Notes under the pieces: model-generated | Told to the model about the DNA's origin: nothing | Database searches by the model: none | Seen by the model: the letters and a program-made list of their open reading frames with translations, nothing else | Source: an uncultured Prevotella sp. | GTDB lineage: Bacteria; Bacteroidota; Bacteroidia; Bacteroidales; Bacteroidaceae | NCBI GenBank assembly: GCA_900319905.1 | Contig: ONQB01000006.1 | Span: 49,804-113,803, forward strand | Length of the DNA stretch: 64,000 bases | Reading direction: 5' to 3' | Made by a program: the position numbers and the translations under genes | Shown here: piece after piece, positions 18,212-26,824 of the stretch | How positions within the stretch are numbered: the first letter of the stretch is position 1 | Layout of the letters: each line of letters begins with the position of its first letter

Positions 18212-19339
18212 TTACAGTAACCGATTGTAGACCTCAGCGACTTGCTGTGCCACATTGGTGTTTTCAAATCGCTTTACGTATTTGCGGCTGGCCTCAACCC
18301 TTCCGTCCCGTTCCTGTATGGCTGTAGCGATGGCATGTGCCAACCCGTCGGCATCGTCGGGGTCGACATAAAGGCTATCTGGGCCACCTGCTTCCTCAAG
18401 ACACGACTGTGTGGCTGCAACCACAGGCAAACCGCTCTGAATAGCCTCAATGATGGGAATGCCAAAACCTTCGTAACGTGAAGGATAGACAAAGCAGTCG
18501 GCCAGTTTGTAGATAACCATCAAATCGTCATTGGGCACATCGGTGAGCACATGCACGCGCTGGGCCACACCCATCTGTCGGGCAATGTTCATCACCTCAC
18601 GGGCATAAGGTGTGGTGCGACCCACAATGACCAGATGCAGCGACTCAGGCCACTGCGACATCGACTTCACTGCCAGCAGCACATTCTTACGCGGTTCAAT
18701 AGTGCCCACATTTAGCACAAAATGCTCAGGCAACGCATAGCGGCTCCACACCTCCCGCTTACGACGGTCGGCGTCGTCGAGAGGTTGGGCAAAACGCGTG
18801 CTACAGCTTTGATAGATCACGTCGATGCGGTCCTCTGGAAAATGACTATAATATAAGATGTCACGCTTGGTGCATTCGCTGATGGCAATGACTCTATCTG
18901 CCTCTTTGAGGGTGGCATGGAACTTCCTACGGTAAAGCCACACGTCAAGCGGATGGTAGTATTCGGGATGACGCAAGAAAATGAGATCGTGAATGGTCAC
19001 CACCGATCGGATGCCGGCCTTGCAAAGACCTGTTGGCAACTCACCCGACAAGCCATGGAACAACCGCACGCCATCGTTGACCAAATCCTTCACGATGCCA
19101 CGGCGGCGCCACAGATCCTTGCCCAAGCGTGTGCGACACGGAGCGTAGCGGAAGGCGACGTTGTTTCTTCTGACGATTTGTTCCCGCAGTTCCTTGCGCC
19201 CCTCGTCGGGAGCATAAAGCAAGAGTCGCGTGTCAACATCAAGCTTCGAGAGATCGTTGATGAGCGTACGTCCATAGTTGCCAAGTCCCGATGCATTGCG
19301 CACAATGCGCTTCGCATCATAGCCAATAGTTTTCTCCAT
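18212..19339 (-). CDS. Glycosyltransferase family 4-like protein
   Basis: 375-residue GT-B glycosyltransferase. The C-terminal nucleotide-sugar domain is clear: VLNVGTIEPRKNVLLAV, VIVGRTTPY, and the acid-rich donor-binding block YPSRYEGFGIPIIEAIQSGLPVVA (key residues EGFG...E), typical of GT4 enzymes. Acceptor and donor cannot be read from sequence; surface polysaccharide or LPS synthesis is likely. I chose the ATG at 19339 (MEKTIGYDAKRIV) since a TATCTTTG box ends just 4 nt before it; an upstream in-frame start at 19393 would lie beyond that promoter. It is divergently oriented to the fucose-isomerase-family gene. Confidence 0.88.
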   Translation of the reverse strand: MEKTIGYDAKRIVRNASGLGNYGRTLINDLSKLDVDTRLLLYAPDEGRKELREQIVRRNNVAFRYAPCRTRLGKDLWRRRGIVKDLVNDGVRLFHGLSGELPTGLCKAGIRSVVTIHDLIFLRHPEYYHPLDVWLYRRKFHATLKEADRVIAISECTKRDILYYSHFPEDRIDVIYQSCSTRFAQPLDDADRRKREVWSRYALPEHFVLNVGTIEPRKNVLLAVKSMSQWPESLHLVIVGRTTPYAREVMNIARQMGVAQRVHVLTDVPNDDLMVIYKLADCFVYPSRYEGFGIPIIEAIQSGLPVVAATQSCLEEAGGPDSLYVDPDDADGLAHAIATAIQERDGRVEASRKYVKRFENTNVAQQVAEVYNRLL

Positions 19340-19343
19340 GTTG

Positions 19344-19351
19344 CAAAGATA
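19344..19351 (-). promoter_or_regulatory. Promoter -7 box of the GT4 gene, placed for leaderless mRNA
   Basis: TATCTTTG on the minus strand, followed by CAAC and then the ATG. Only 4 nt separate the box and the start codon, so transcription would begin at or next to the ATG. Confidence 0.55.
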
Positions 19352-19416
19352 CGTATTATTCGTTAAATGATACAGAAAAACGACAAAAAACATATGAGCG
19401 TTTCCAAAACTTGTAT

Positions 19417-19424
19417 TATCTTTG
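19417..19424 (+). promoter_or_regulatory. Promoter -7 box for the fucose-isomerase-family gene
   Basis: TATCTTTG within TTGTATTATCTTTGCATC; predicts a 5' UTR of about 120 nt, rather long for this window. Confidence 0.6.
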
Positions 19425-19548
19425 CATCAAAACCAATTCAAAGGTTGTCCTCTGGTTATGCCCAAGGGTGTTAACCCCAGCGGCTGCATCAAGGACTTCA
19501 CCATAAACAAAAGTATCCTATACAAAAACATAAAAAACTTATATTACA

Positions 19549-21027
19549 ATGAAAAGTAACAACATTCCCGTAGTTAAGCTCGGCATCATTGCCGTGAGCC
19601 GTGACTGTTTCCCCATTGCCCTTTCAACCAAGCGCCGCGAGAACATCGTGAAGGCTTATAAGGGTGAGATATTCGACTGCCCCACCACCGTTGAGAACGA
19701 GGCCGACATGCAGAAGGCTGTAAAAGAAGTTCGAGAAGCCGGCTGCAACGCCCTGGTTGTCTTCCTCGGCAACTTTGGTCCAGAGACACCTGAGACTCTC
19801 ATTGCCAAGGAGTTTGACGGTCCCTGCATGTTCGTGGCAGCCGCTGAGGGCGACGGCGACATGATCAATGGCCGTGGCGATGCCTATTGCGGCATGCTCA
19901 ACTGCAGCTACAACCTCGGCATGCGTCATCTGAAGGGCTACATCCCCGCTTATCCTGTGGGCACAGCCGATGACATTGCCAAGATGATTGCCGACTTCGT
20001 ACCCGTAGCCCGTGCCGTGATTGGTTTGAAGGGATTGAAGATCATCACTTTTGGTCCGCGTCCACAGGACTTCTTCGCCTGCAACGCACCCATCAAGGGT
20101 CTTTACGAGTTGGGCGTAGAGATTGAGGAGAACTCTGAGCTCGATCTGCTCGTGGCCTACAAGCAACATGAGGGTGATGCCCGCATTGACGATGTCTGCA
20201 AGGACATGGCCGCCGAGATGGGTGAGGGCAAGTACTATCCCGACCTGAGCCGCCGTATGGCACAGTTTGAGCTGACACTGCTCGACTGGGCTGAGCAGCA
20301 CAAGGGCGCACGCCAGTACGTAGCCTTTGCCGACAAGTGCTGGCCCGCCTTCCCCAGTCAGTTTGGTTTTGAGCCCTGCTATGTCAACTCCCGTCTGGTG
20401 AGCCGTGGCATTCCCGTGGCTTGCGAGGTGGACATCTACGGTGCCCTGTCGGAGTACATCGGCATGTGCCTGAGCGACGACACCGTAACACTGCTCGACA
20501 TCAACAACTCCGTGCCGCAGTATATCTACGACGACGATATCAAGGGCAAGTACAACTACAGCCTCACCGATACATTCATGGGCTTCCACTGCGGCAATAC
20601 GCCATCGTGCAAGATGTGCGCCAACCGTGCCATTAAGTTCCAGCTCATCCAGAACCGTCTGCTTGAGAACGGCGGCAAGCCCGACTTCACCCGTGGCACT
20701 CTTGAGGGCGACATCGCTCCCAGCGAGATCACCTTCTTCCGTGTGCAGTGTGACTCCGAGGGTGTGCTGCGCTCTTACATTGCCGAGGGAGAGGTGCTCG
20801 ACGTACGTACACGTTCGTTCGGTGGCATCGGTGTATTCGCCATCCCCGAGATGGGCCGCTTCTATCGTCACGTGCTCGTAGAGAAACACTTCCCACACCA
20901 CGGTGCCGTGGCCTTCAGCCACGTGGGCAAACATCTGTTCAACCTGCTCAAATACCTGGGCGTGAAGGATGTCTCCTACAACCAGCCCAAGACCCTGCCT
21001 TATCCCACGGAGAACCCGTTCGAGTAA
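19549..21027 (+). CDS. L-fucose/L-arabinose isomerase family protein
   Basis: 492 residues of the fucose/arabinose-isomerase fold (aldose-ketose isomerisation with a metal ion). The N-terminal Rossmann-like part (LGIIAVSRDCFP, then LVVFLGNFGPETP) and C-terminal domain with conserved acidic and His residues (EVDIYGALSEYIGM, MGFHCGNTPSCKMC, FFRVQCDSEG) are visible. The protein is shorter than E. coli FucI (~590) and closer to the uncharacterised isomerase-like group common in gut Bacteroidetes. The exact sugar is unknown. No fucose kinase or permease gene is adjacent. Long 5' UTR; terminator hairpin at about 21168-21227. Confidence 0.85.
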   Translation: MKSNNIPVVKLGIIAVSRDCFPIALSTKRRENIVKAYKGEIFDCPTTVENEADMQKAVKEVREAGCNALVVFLGNFGPETPETLIAKEFDGPCMFVAAAEGDGDMINGRGDAYCGMLNCSYNLGMRHLKGYIPAYPVGTADDIAKMIADFVPVARAVIGLKGLKIITFGPRPQDFFACNAPIKGLYELGVEIEENSELDLLVAYKQHEGDARIDDVCKDMAAEMGEGKYYPDLSRRMAQFELTLLDWAEQHKGARQYVAFADKCWPAFPSQFGFEPCYVNSRLVSRGIPVACEVDIYGALSEYIGMCLSDDTVTLLDINNSVPQYIYDDDIKGKYNYSLTDTFMGFHCGNTPSCKMCANRAIKFQLIQNRLLENGGKPDFTRGTLEGDIAPSEITFFRVQCDSEGVLRSYIAEGEVLDVRTRSFGGIGVFAIPEMGRFYRHVLVEKHFPHHGAVAFSHVGKHLFNLLKYLGVKDVSYNQPKTLPYPTENPFE

Positions 21028-21167
21028 AATAGACTCATCTTGTTATTACTAGAATAAAAGAGAACGTTAATAAATTAGGTTAATTTTCACTGATCTACTT
21101 GTAAGCGTACAGGTAGAGGTATCTATTTGGGACCGTAGTGATACGCTTCCCAAAGGAATCAAAAAAA

Positions 21168-21227
21168 TGCGCATCCAGAACATGATTTTGCCAATAGCGC
21201 CAATGACATGTGACGGATGCGCCTTTT
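21168..21227 (+). terminator. Hairpin terminator after the isomerase-family gene
   Basis: ATGCGCATCC pairs with GGATGCGC, extended by ACATG/CATGT inside, followed by CTTTTTAG. Two further small hairpins precede it (CTACTTGTA/TACAGGTAG near 21095-21117 and TTTGGGA/TCCCAAA near 21127-21157). Confidence 0.65.
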
Positions 21228-21253
21228 TAGTTGTCTTCTGCTACACTCCTTGA

Positions 21254-21454
21254 TTCAGTTGCGAGATCGATCCCGAGACACCGACACTCGACCTCAACGA
21301 TGCTGAGCGACGCATCACGCCCAAGACAACGGCGATGATGCCCGTCTACTTTGCATCAAACAGCAGCATGGCCGACGAATTCATTGATGATTGGGTCTGT
21401 GACGAAGCAAAAAGTGCTGGAAAAGCCAATGCACAAAGTAAGAATAGTTTTTAA
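21254..21454 (+). pseudogene. Relic of a DegT/DnrJ/EryC1/StrS aminotransferase
   Basis: In one frame (GAG at 21263 onward) the sequence reads EIDPETPTLDLNDAERRITP then KTTAMMPVYF, which matches the conserved segment 'DIDPETLNLDPxxVExxITPRTKAIMPVH' of DegT-type PLP aminotransferases for sugar nucleotides (remembered family pattern). There is a stop just upstream in frame (21251), and after MPVYF the resemblance ends; the frame closes at 21454. No start codon, no PLP lysine region. It is a short internal fragment left from a deleted gene, next to the LicD cluster, suggesting past rearrangement of a surface-polysaccharide locus. Confidence 0.75.
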
Positions 21455-21510
21455 ATCGTATAATTATTTAGTTAACTTAGAAATTATCAACATATAGCAT
21501 ACCAATGAGG

Positions 21511-22329
21511 TTATTCCCTCTGCCTATAGCTTCTATATGGATGGTTAAGATCAAGATAATGGAAATTGTGTTGGCGCTGGTGCTCGGCATCAGGCAGTTT
21601 CATATAATCTCCATATTTATTAGTCAAGTACTCATCATAGTGCTCAACCCCCTTTAGCATGCAACCTTCAAACTGATAATTTGTGGGTTTGCCCAATATT
21701 TCCTTAAGCATTGTTCCTTTGCTTCCGTCATCGTAGTCAGCAACCAATCGACTTTGTTCGTAATTGCAACTATGGAGCAATCGACGTATCTTATGCTGCA
21801 GGCCCTTCATAGTATATAAGCGTCTGACAATAAGAGGCATCCAACAACTTGGTCCATGCCCATGTTTGTAAGGGTCGCGATGGACGAGATAGAGCAGCCG
21901 TTTGTAGTACTCGTATCGTCCGAAATGGATAAGCCGAGACACTCTCCCGGCAGGGACGCCATCGATAGGGAACACATCAAGATAGATGCCTCCGAGATAG
22001 CGCAGATGCTCACGTTCAATGAGCGTTGTTGAAGCATCCTGTATCTTTGCAAAAGGTAAGGGATAAGAAGCATCATCTTCTGCGCAAACCATTTCATAAG
22101 GTTTGGGCAACCACTCCGCACAATGAGCAATTAACTTATCATAATCAGGCCTTGGCATAGCAACATCCATGTCGTCGTCCCATGGTATGAATCCATGATG
22201 ACGCACGGCACCAATCATACTACCAGCCCATAGATAATAGGTAAGGTTGTGGTCGGCACACACCTTGTCAAGTGCCTTACAGATACCAAGGATGGCTTGA
22301 TGTACTTGGTGAATATCATAATTAGCCAT
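21511..22329 (-). CDS. licD: LicD family phosphotransferase
   Basis: 272-residue member of the LicD/fukutin-related nucleotidyltransferase-fold family, which transfers a phospho-amino-alcohol (classically phosphocholine) from its CDP form to a glycan. The diagnostic N-terminal block is YYLWAGSMIGAVRHHGF followed by IPWDDDMDVAMPRPDYDKL, with the catalytic DDD/D cluster. It is the third gene of a minus-strand operon after an aminotransferase and a nucleotidyltransferase (5-bp gap to the latter). No choline kinase (licA) or choline permease (licB) lies nearby, so the transferred group may not be choline. Confidence 0.92.
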   Translation of the reverse strand: MANYDIHQVHQAILGICKALDKVCADHNLTYYLWAGSMIGAVRHHGFIPWDDDMDVAMPRPDYDKLIAHCAEWLPKPYEMVCAEDDASYPLPFAKIQDASTTLIEREHLRYLGGIYLDVFPIDGVPAGRVSRLIHFGRYEYYKRLLYLVHRDPYKHGHGPSCWMPLIVRRLYTMKGLQHKIRRLLHSCNYEQSRLVADYDDGSKGTMLKEILGKPTNYQFEGCMLKGVEHYDEYLTNKYGDYMKLPDAEHQRQHNFHYLDLNHPYRSYRQRE

Positions 22330-22334
22330 AGCAT

Positions 22335-23063
22335 TCAGAAAAGTTCTTTTGGAATTAGATGTTTCGCATTCTCAAAATCGTCAACTGTGTCGAGCTCAAT
22401 GGTAAAATAATTGGAAATATCCATTACCTTAAAACAGAAGCCTTGTCGGATAAGACGTTGAAAAGCCAACTCGTAGAAAACATCCACAAGTCCTTCCTTA
22501 TTCATCATCGTATCGAGTAAGCAGTATAGGGCCGCAGAGTAGTCCGCGTTGATTTTCTCAATGCCAACCGACTCACCCATCGCAGCAGCGGGGTCACAGG
22601 TTTTGCTAATTTCGACGATACTACCCTTTTCATCTACCACCACTTTCATTTCTTCCTCGCCGAGCGGATGTTTGCTGACTGTCAGTATCGACGCTTTTTC
22701 ACTCAACACCTGTCCAATAATTCTACCATCATAAAGAATATCACTGTCGAGCAAAATGAAGTCCTTGCCATCTACAAACGGACGAGCCAACCAGAGCGAA
22801 TAAATATTGTTGGTATTGGCATAGTCAGTATTGTCAATGAAGTGGAAAGTTAATTGTGGATAACGTGCCACAAGAAACTCTGTAATCATCTGCGACAGAT
22901 AGCCGGTAACAACAACTATTTCTCTAATACCAGCAGCTACAAGATTATCAACCGAACGCTCAAGGAGGCTTCTACTACCTATTTGGAGCAAACACTTGGG
23001 CTTATGTTCAGTCAGCGGGCGTAGCCGCTTGGCCATGCCCGCCGCTAATATTACTGCTATCAT
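22335..23063 (-). CDS. Nucleotidyltransferase, phosphocholine cytidylyltransferase (LicC)-like
   Basis: 242-residue sugar/alcohol-phosphate nucleotidyltransferase. The N-terminal signature AVILAAGMAKRLRPLTEHKPKC holds the NTP-binding loop (key residues G, R and K), with LLDSDILYDGRI as the metal-binding aspartate region. In this neighbourhood it is best read as the enzyme that activates a phospho-amino-alcohol with CTP for LicD; substrate is inference. The start codon overlaps the stop of the upstream aminotransferase gene by 4 bp, showing tight coupling. Confidence 0.85.
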   Translation of the reverse strand: MIAVILAAGMAKRLRPLTEHKPKCLLQIGSRSLLERSVDNLVAAGIREIVVVTGYLSQMITEFLVARYPQLTFHFIDNTDYANTNNIYSLWLARPFVDGKDFILLDSDILYDGRIIGQVLSEKASILTVSKHPLGEEEMKVVVDEKGSIVEISKTCDPAAAMGESVGIEKINADYSAALYCLLDTMMNKEGLVDVFYELAFQRLIRQGFCFKVMDISNYFTIELDTVDDFENAKHLIPKELF

Positions 23064-24103
23064 TGATGGGCTATTCTAAGAATCGTATCACAGATTGTAC
23101 GGTTCTGCTCTGCACGGCCTAACGTTATGCGCATATGCGTATTCAGGTCAGGCTCATTCATGAACTTCACCTTGTAATCTTCGTCGGCAAAAGCCTGCTG
23201 CAGCTTTTCCTTAAGATGAATTGGATATTTGATAAGAATGAAGTTGGCCACACTCTTATATACTTTGAAGCCATTCAACCTGCCAATTTCTTTTGTGTAC
23301 ATATCCCGCGCTTCCTGCATCACCCTCGCAATTTCGCGGTAATGGTCACTGCTTTTAAGAGCCGCAATTCCCACTTCCTCTGAAAGTCGGTCGTAGCCAA
23401 GATACATGTTTGCGTATTTGGCAAAGTGTTCCATCTCATCTCCTTTGCCAATAAACCCAAACCCGAGACGCAATCCGGGAAGACCATAAAATTTGCTAAG
23501 TGTTCGACAGAATACAATGTTACCACGCGTTTCTACCAGATGCTTTATATATAAGGTGTCGCTGGTAACGTAGGAAGCATAAGCCTCATCCACCAAAATG
23601 ATAGTTTCCTTGGGCACGATGTCGCAGAGATGTTCCAATTCTGTGGGTGTCAAACCATTGCCCGTAGGATTATTAGGCGTTGCAACAAGTAGTATTTTGG
23701 GGCGGACCTCATTAACCTGACGCTCCAGAGAATCAAAGTCGTACTTGAATGTATCGTCCGTTTCAATTACATTATATTGTAGGGTCTTGCCGTTCACTTC
23801 TGCTGCGATATTGGCATAATACCACCATGAGAACTTTGGAATCATCATGATTTTATTGCTCCCTTCCTCTGTAAGGAAGAAGTGAACTGCCTTTTTCAGC
23901 AAATCCTCAGCTCCATAACCAAGTAGCACCTGTTGCTCATCAATCTGAAATTGCTCAGAAAGGAACACCGAAAAGATACTTTTCTTCCCCTGGTCATAAA
24001 TGCGCGTGTAGAAAGCGAATTTGCTTAGGTCGAAATTCTTGATTGTGTCAACGACAAGCTGAGATGGCTTAAAGTTGAACTCATTCCTATCAAGGTAATT
24101 CAT
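23060..24103 (-). CDS. HisC-like PLP-dependent aminotransferase (class I/II)
   Basis: 347 residues, fold-type I aminotransferase near histidinol-phosphate aminotransferase. Visible: ATPNNPTGNGLT (substrate/PLP region), ILVDEAYASY (Asp for PLP) and TLSKFYGLPGLRLGF (catalytic Lys). It opens the aminotransferase-nucleotidyltransferase-licD operon and is not next to any histidine gene, so it more likely makes an amino-alcohol phosphate (for example from a keto- or aldehyde-phosphate) as the LicD head group. A promoter box lies at 24226-24233, giving a UTR of ~120 nt. Confidence 0.85.
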   Translation of the reverse strand: MNYLDRNEFNFKPSQLVVDTIKNFDLSKFAFYTRIYDQGKKSIFSVFLSEQFQIDEQQVLLGYGAEDLLKKAVHFFLTEEGSNKIMMIPKFSWWYYANIAAEVNGKTLQYNVIETDDTFKYDFDSLERQVNEVRPKILLVATPNNPTGNGLTPTELEHLCDIVPKETIILVDEAYASYVTSDTLYIKHLVETRGNIVFCRTLSKFYGLPGLRLGFGFIGKGDEMEHFAKYANMYLGYDRLSEEVGIAALKSSDHYREIARVMQEARDMYTKEIGRLNGFKVYKSVANFILIKYPIHLKEKLQQAFADEDYKVKFMNEPDLNTHMRITLGRAEQNRTICDTILRIAHQ

Positions 24104-24225
24104 TGTCGATATTAATTTATACTATATTAATTATTCTTTCTTCTTTACTCCATACTCTAAGGACATCCGCTAATAGTTTATAGACTATTCAACTACATAT
24201 CCAGATACGAAGTGGTTATTAGGGG

Positions 24226-24233
24226 CAAAATTA
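24226..24233 (-). promoter_or_regulatory. Promoter -7 box for the aminotransferase-licC-licD operon
   Basis: TAATTTTG on the minus strand about 120 bp before the first gene. Confidence 0.5.
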
Positions 24234-24296
24234 GTTAATTTTCCCGAATTATAAGTCTATTCTTCCAAAAAACATCAACAAAAGCAAGATATTCAA

Positions 24297-24330
24297 CAAA
24301 AAACCGGCAAACCTATTGTGGATTGCCGGT
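24297..24330 (-). terminator. Terminator of the prolyl oligopeptidase gene
   Basis: ACCGGCAA (24303) and TTGCCGGT (24323) form an 8-bp stem; read on the minus strand it is followed by a run of six T. Confidence 0.8.
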
Positions 24331-24399
24331 ATATGCTCTGACACTAAGAGCGGCCCAATCATTTCAGCCGCTTTCAGTTGATACTGCCAACGCGGGTGT

Positions 24400-26511
24400 C
24401 TACTGCTTCACCTTCATGCCCATCTCGTGCATGATGAAGCCATAGACATCGGCATTTTCTTCTATTTGCTTGGCCAGCGGTTTGCCACCGCCATGTCCGG
24501 CCTTGCTGTCAATACGTATAAGGACGGGAGCCTTGCCGCCTTGGTCTTGCTGCAGCGTGGCGGCAAACTTAAACGAATGTGCGGGCACCACGCGATCGTC
24601 GTGGTCGGCTGTCGTAACGAGTGTAGAAGGATAGCTGACGCCCTTCTTCAGATTGTGGAGCGGGGAGTAGCCATAGAGATATTCAAACATCTCCTTGGAG
24701 TCGTCGGAGGTACCGTAGTCAGGAGCCCAGTTCCAGCCAATGGTGAACTTGTGGTAGCGCAACATATCCATCACACCCACCTCGGGAATGCACACCTTGA
24801 ACAAGTCGGGACGCTGCGTCATGCAGGCACCGATGAGCAGTCCTCCGTTGCTGGCTCCCAGACAAGCCAAGTGCTGCTTGTCGGTATAGCCTTCCTTGAT
24901 GAGCCACTCGGCTGCTGAGATGAAGTCATCGAACACGTTCTGCTTGTGCATCTTGGTACCGGCCAGATGCCATTGCTCACCATACTCACCACCACCACGC
25001 AGCACGACGTAAGCATAGATGCCCCCACTCTCAAGGAAGGGGATACGCATGGCCGAGAAGTAAGGCTGATAACTGACGTTGAAACCACCGTAACCATACA
25101 TCAGCACCGGTGTATGACCATTGCGCTTGAGTCCTTTCTTATAAGTAAGGAAGATGGGGATGCGCGTGCCATCCTTGCTTTGGTAGAACTTCATCTCGCA
25201 GGTGAAGGCATCCGTATTGAAACTCAAGGCGGGTTTGCTGAACACGCTGCTCTTGCCCGTAGTGGGATCGAAGCGGTAGATGGTGGAAGGCACGGTGTAG
25301 GAGGTGAATGAGTAGAAACATTCCTTCTGAGTACGTCGGCCGCTAAACGACGCCGTGCCGATGGATGGCAACTGGATAGGCGCTATCAGCTTGCCGTTGA
25401 TGTCATAGAGGCTGGCAGCAGTGCAGTTGTCCTTGTTGTAAGTCACAATCATACGGTCGCTGCCGGCAAAGGTGACATCGTCGATGACACCCTCGCCCTG
25501 CGGTACGAGCTCGGTCCAGTCACTGAAACCAGGACGATGGATGTTGGCCAGCATGATGCGGCCACGTGGTGCATCGGCATTGGTCATGATGAAGATGCTG
25601 TCACCGACGGTCTCAACAGGGGAATACCGCTTCGACGGGTCGCCGGTCATCTGTATGAACTGTGCGTCGTCGTTGCGAAGGTCGCGCACATAGAGGTTGT
25701 TGCCCTGATCCATGCCGTCCTCACTGAGAAACATCATGGTCTCGTCACGGTTGACGCTTACATTGTAGAAGCGCAACGGATAGGCGGGATTCTGATAGAA
25801 CAGCTGATCGCTGCTCTGCGGGGTACCAAGCTTGTGATAGTAGACCTTCTGCACGGAGTTTTTGGCAGAAGTCTCATGGCCCTGTTCGGGTGCGTCGTAG
25901 GCAGAATAGTAGAAGCCGTCGCCGCGCCAGGCCGCGTCGGTGAACTTAGCCCAAACGATGTGGTCCTTGAGCAATTGGCGTGTGTTGACGTCCATCACGT
26001 AGATTTCCTCCCAGTCGGAGCCATTGCGCGAGATGACATAGGCCAGATAACGGCCATCGTGGGAGAAGTCGATGCTTTTCAGAGCCACGGTACCGTCTGT
26101 GCTCAACGTGTTGGGATCGAGAAACACCGTTTCCTTACCCCCTAACTCGTTCATCTGGTAGAGCACCGACTGGTTCTGCACGCCATTATTGCGATAGACA
26201 TACCACTTGCCATGCTCCTTGAACGGAGTGTAGACTCGACCGTAGTTGCACACTTCTTTTAAGCGTTTGAGCAATTGCGGCCGCTGCGGCATCTTGTCAA
26301 GGTAACTGCGTGTGAGCTGGTTTTCGGCCCTGACCCAGGCCTCAGTGGCCGGGCTCTTGTCGTCTTCGAGCGGACGAAAGGGGTCGGCCACCTTCACACC
26401 GAAGTAAGTGTCGGTGGTGCTGTCGTGAGGCGCCATCGGATAGCGAAGTTGCTGTGCCGAAACGTTGATGACGGCACAAGCCGATAGAATTGCCATGGAT
26501 AATCTCTTCAT
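24400..26511 (-). CDS. Secreted prolyl oligopeptidase family peptidase (S9A)
   Basis: 703 residues with a signal peptide (MKRLSMAILSACAVINVSAQ). The N-terminal seven-bladed beta-propeller domain is followed by an alpha/beta hydrolase domain: the nucleophile lies in CLGASNGGLLIG, the Asp in TTADHDDRVVP and the His in SKAGHGGGKP. It cleaves short proline-containing peptides, probably in the periplasm. I chose the ATG at 26511, 18 bp inside the longest frame, because it gives a clean signal peptide and follows the promoter box at 26542-26549. Monocistronic. Confidence 0.93.
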   Translation of the reverse strand: MKRLSMAILSACAVINVSAQQLRYPMAPHDSTTDTYFGVKVADPFRPLEDDKSPATEAWVRAENQLTRSYLDKMPQRPQLLKRLKEVCNYGRVYTPFKEHGKWYVYRNNGVQNQSVLYQMNELGGKETVFLDPNTLSTDGTVALKSIDFSHDGRYLAYVISRNGSDWEEIYVMDVNTRQLLKDHIVWAKFTDAAWRGDGFYYSAYDAPEQGHETSAKNSVQKVYYHKLGTPQSSDQLFYQNPAYPLRFYNVSVNRDETMMFLSEDGMDQGNNLYVRDLRNDDAQFIQMTGDPSKRYSPVETVGDSIFIMTNADAPRGRIMLANIHRPGFSDWTELVPQGEGVIDDVTFAGSDRMIVTYNKDNCTAASLYDINGKLIAPIQLPSIGTASFSGRRTQKECFYSFTSYTVPSTIYRFDPTTGKSSVFSKPALSFNTDAFTCEMKFYQSKDGTRIPIFLTYKKGLKRNGHTPVLMYGYGGFNVSYQPYFSAMRIPFLESGGIYAYVVLRGGGEYGEQWHLAGTKMHKQNVFDDFISAAEWLIKEGYTDKQHLACLGASNGGLLIGACMTQRPDLFKVCIPEVGVMDMLRYHKFTIGWNWAPDYGTSDDSKEMFEYLYGYSPLHNLKKGVSYPSTLVTTADHDDRVVPAHSFKFAATLQQDQGGKAPVLIRIDSKAGHGGGKPLAKQIEENADVYGFIMHEMGMKVKQ

Positions 26512-26541
26512 AAATATTTCAGTTTGCAATTAAAAGCACTG

Positions 26542-26549
26542 CAAAGTTA
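26542..26549 (-). promoter_or_regulatory. Promoter -7 box for the prolyl oligopeptidase gene
   Basis: TAACTTTG on the minus strand, about 30 bp before the ATG. Confidence 0.65.
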
Positions 26550-26605
26550 CACAATATGTTACATATTATGAAGATAATATCGAAAATAAAAAGAGTAAAT
26601 CAAGC

Positions 26606-26786
26606 AGGAGAAGTCCGGAAGTTCAGAAGTACAGAAGTTAAGAAGTTCAGAAGTCCGGAAGTTTAGAAGTCCGGAAGTTCAGAAGTTCAGTCAAATGCAT
26701 AAGTATCTGATATAAAGGTATCATTATAGTAATGACTGGACTTCTGGACTTCTGAACTTCTGGACTTCTAGACTCCCAGACTTCTC
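26606..26786. repeat. Palindromic octamer element, copy A (largest)
   Basis: Left arm 26609-26687: about ten tandem octamers of the form AAGTNCRG. Core of 51 bp at 26688-26738, beginning CAGTCAAATGCATA and ending AGTAATGACTG. Right arm 26739-26786: about six octamers in inverted orientation (CTTCTGGA type). The arms can pair to a long hairpin. It lies between the greA stop (38 bp away) and the prolyl oligopeptidase promoter. Confidence 0.9.
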
Positions 26787-26824
26787 CAAATTCCCCCTCT
26801 CATTATCAATTTCAAATTGACTGT

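Noticed and set aside
19624-20934. 436-codon open frame antisense to the fucose-isomerase-family gene
   Set aside because: Mirror of the coding strand in GC-rich codons; no family resemblance, no promoter, while the plus strand has a clear enzyme.
22852-22862. Perfect DnaA box (TGTGGATAA) as an origin signal
   Set aside because: Single occurrence inside the nucleotidyltransferase coding sequence, no cluster.
26606-26786. Element A as a plain transcription terminator of greA
   Set aside because: The arms can form a hairpin, but the repeated core, its copies elsewhere in both orientations and octamer expansion show it is a repeat family member; terminator function is at most secondary.
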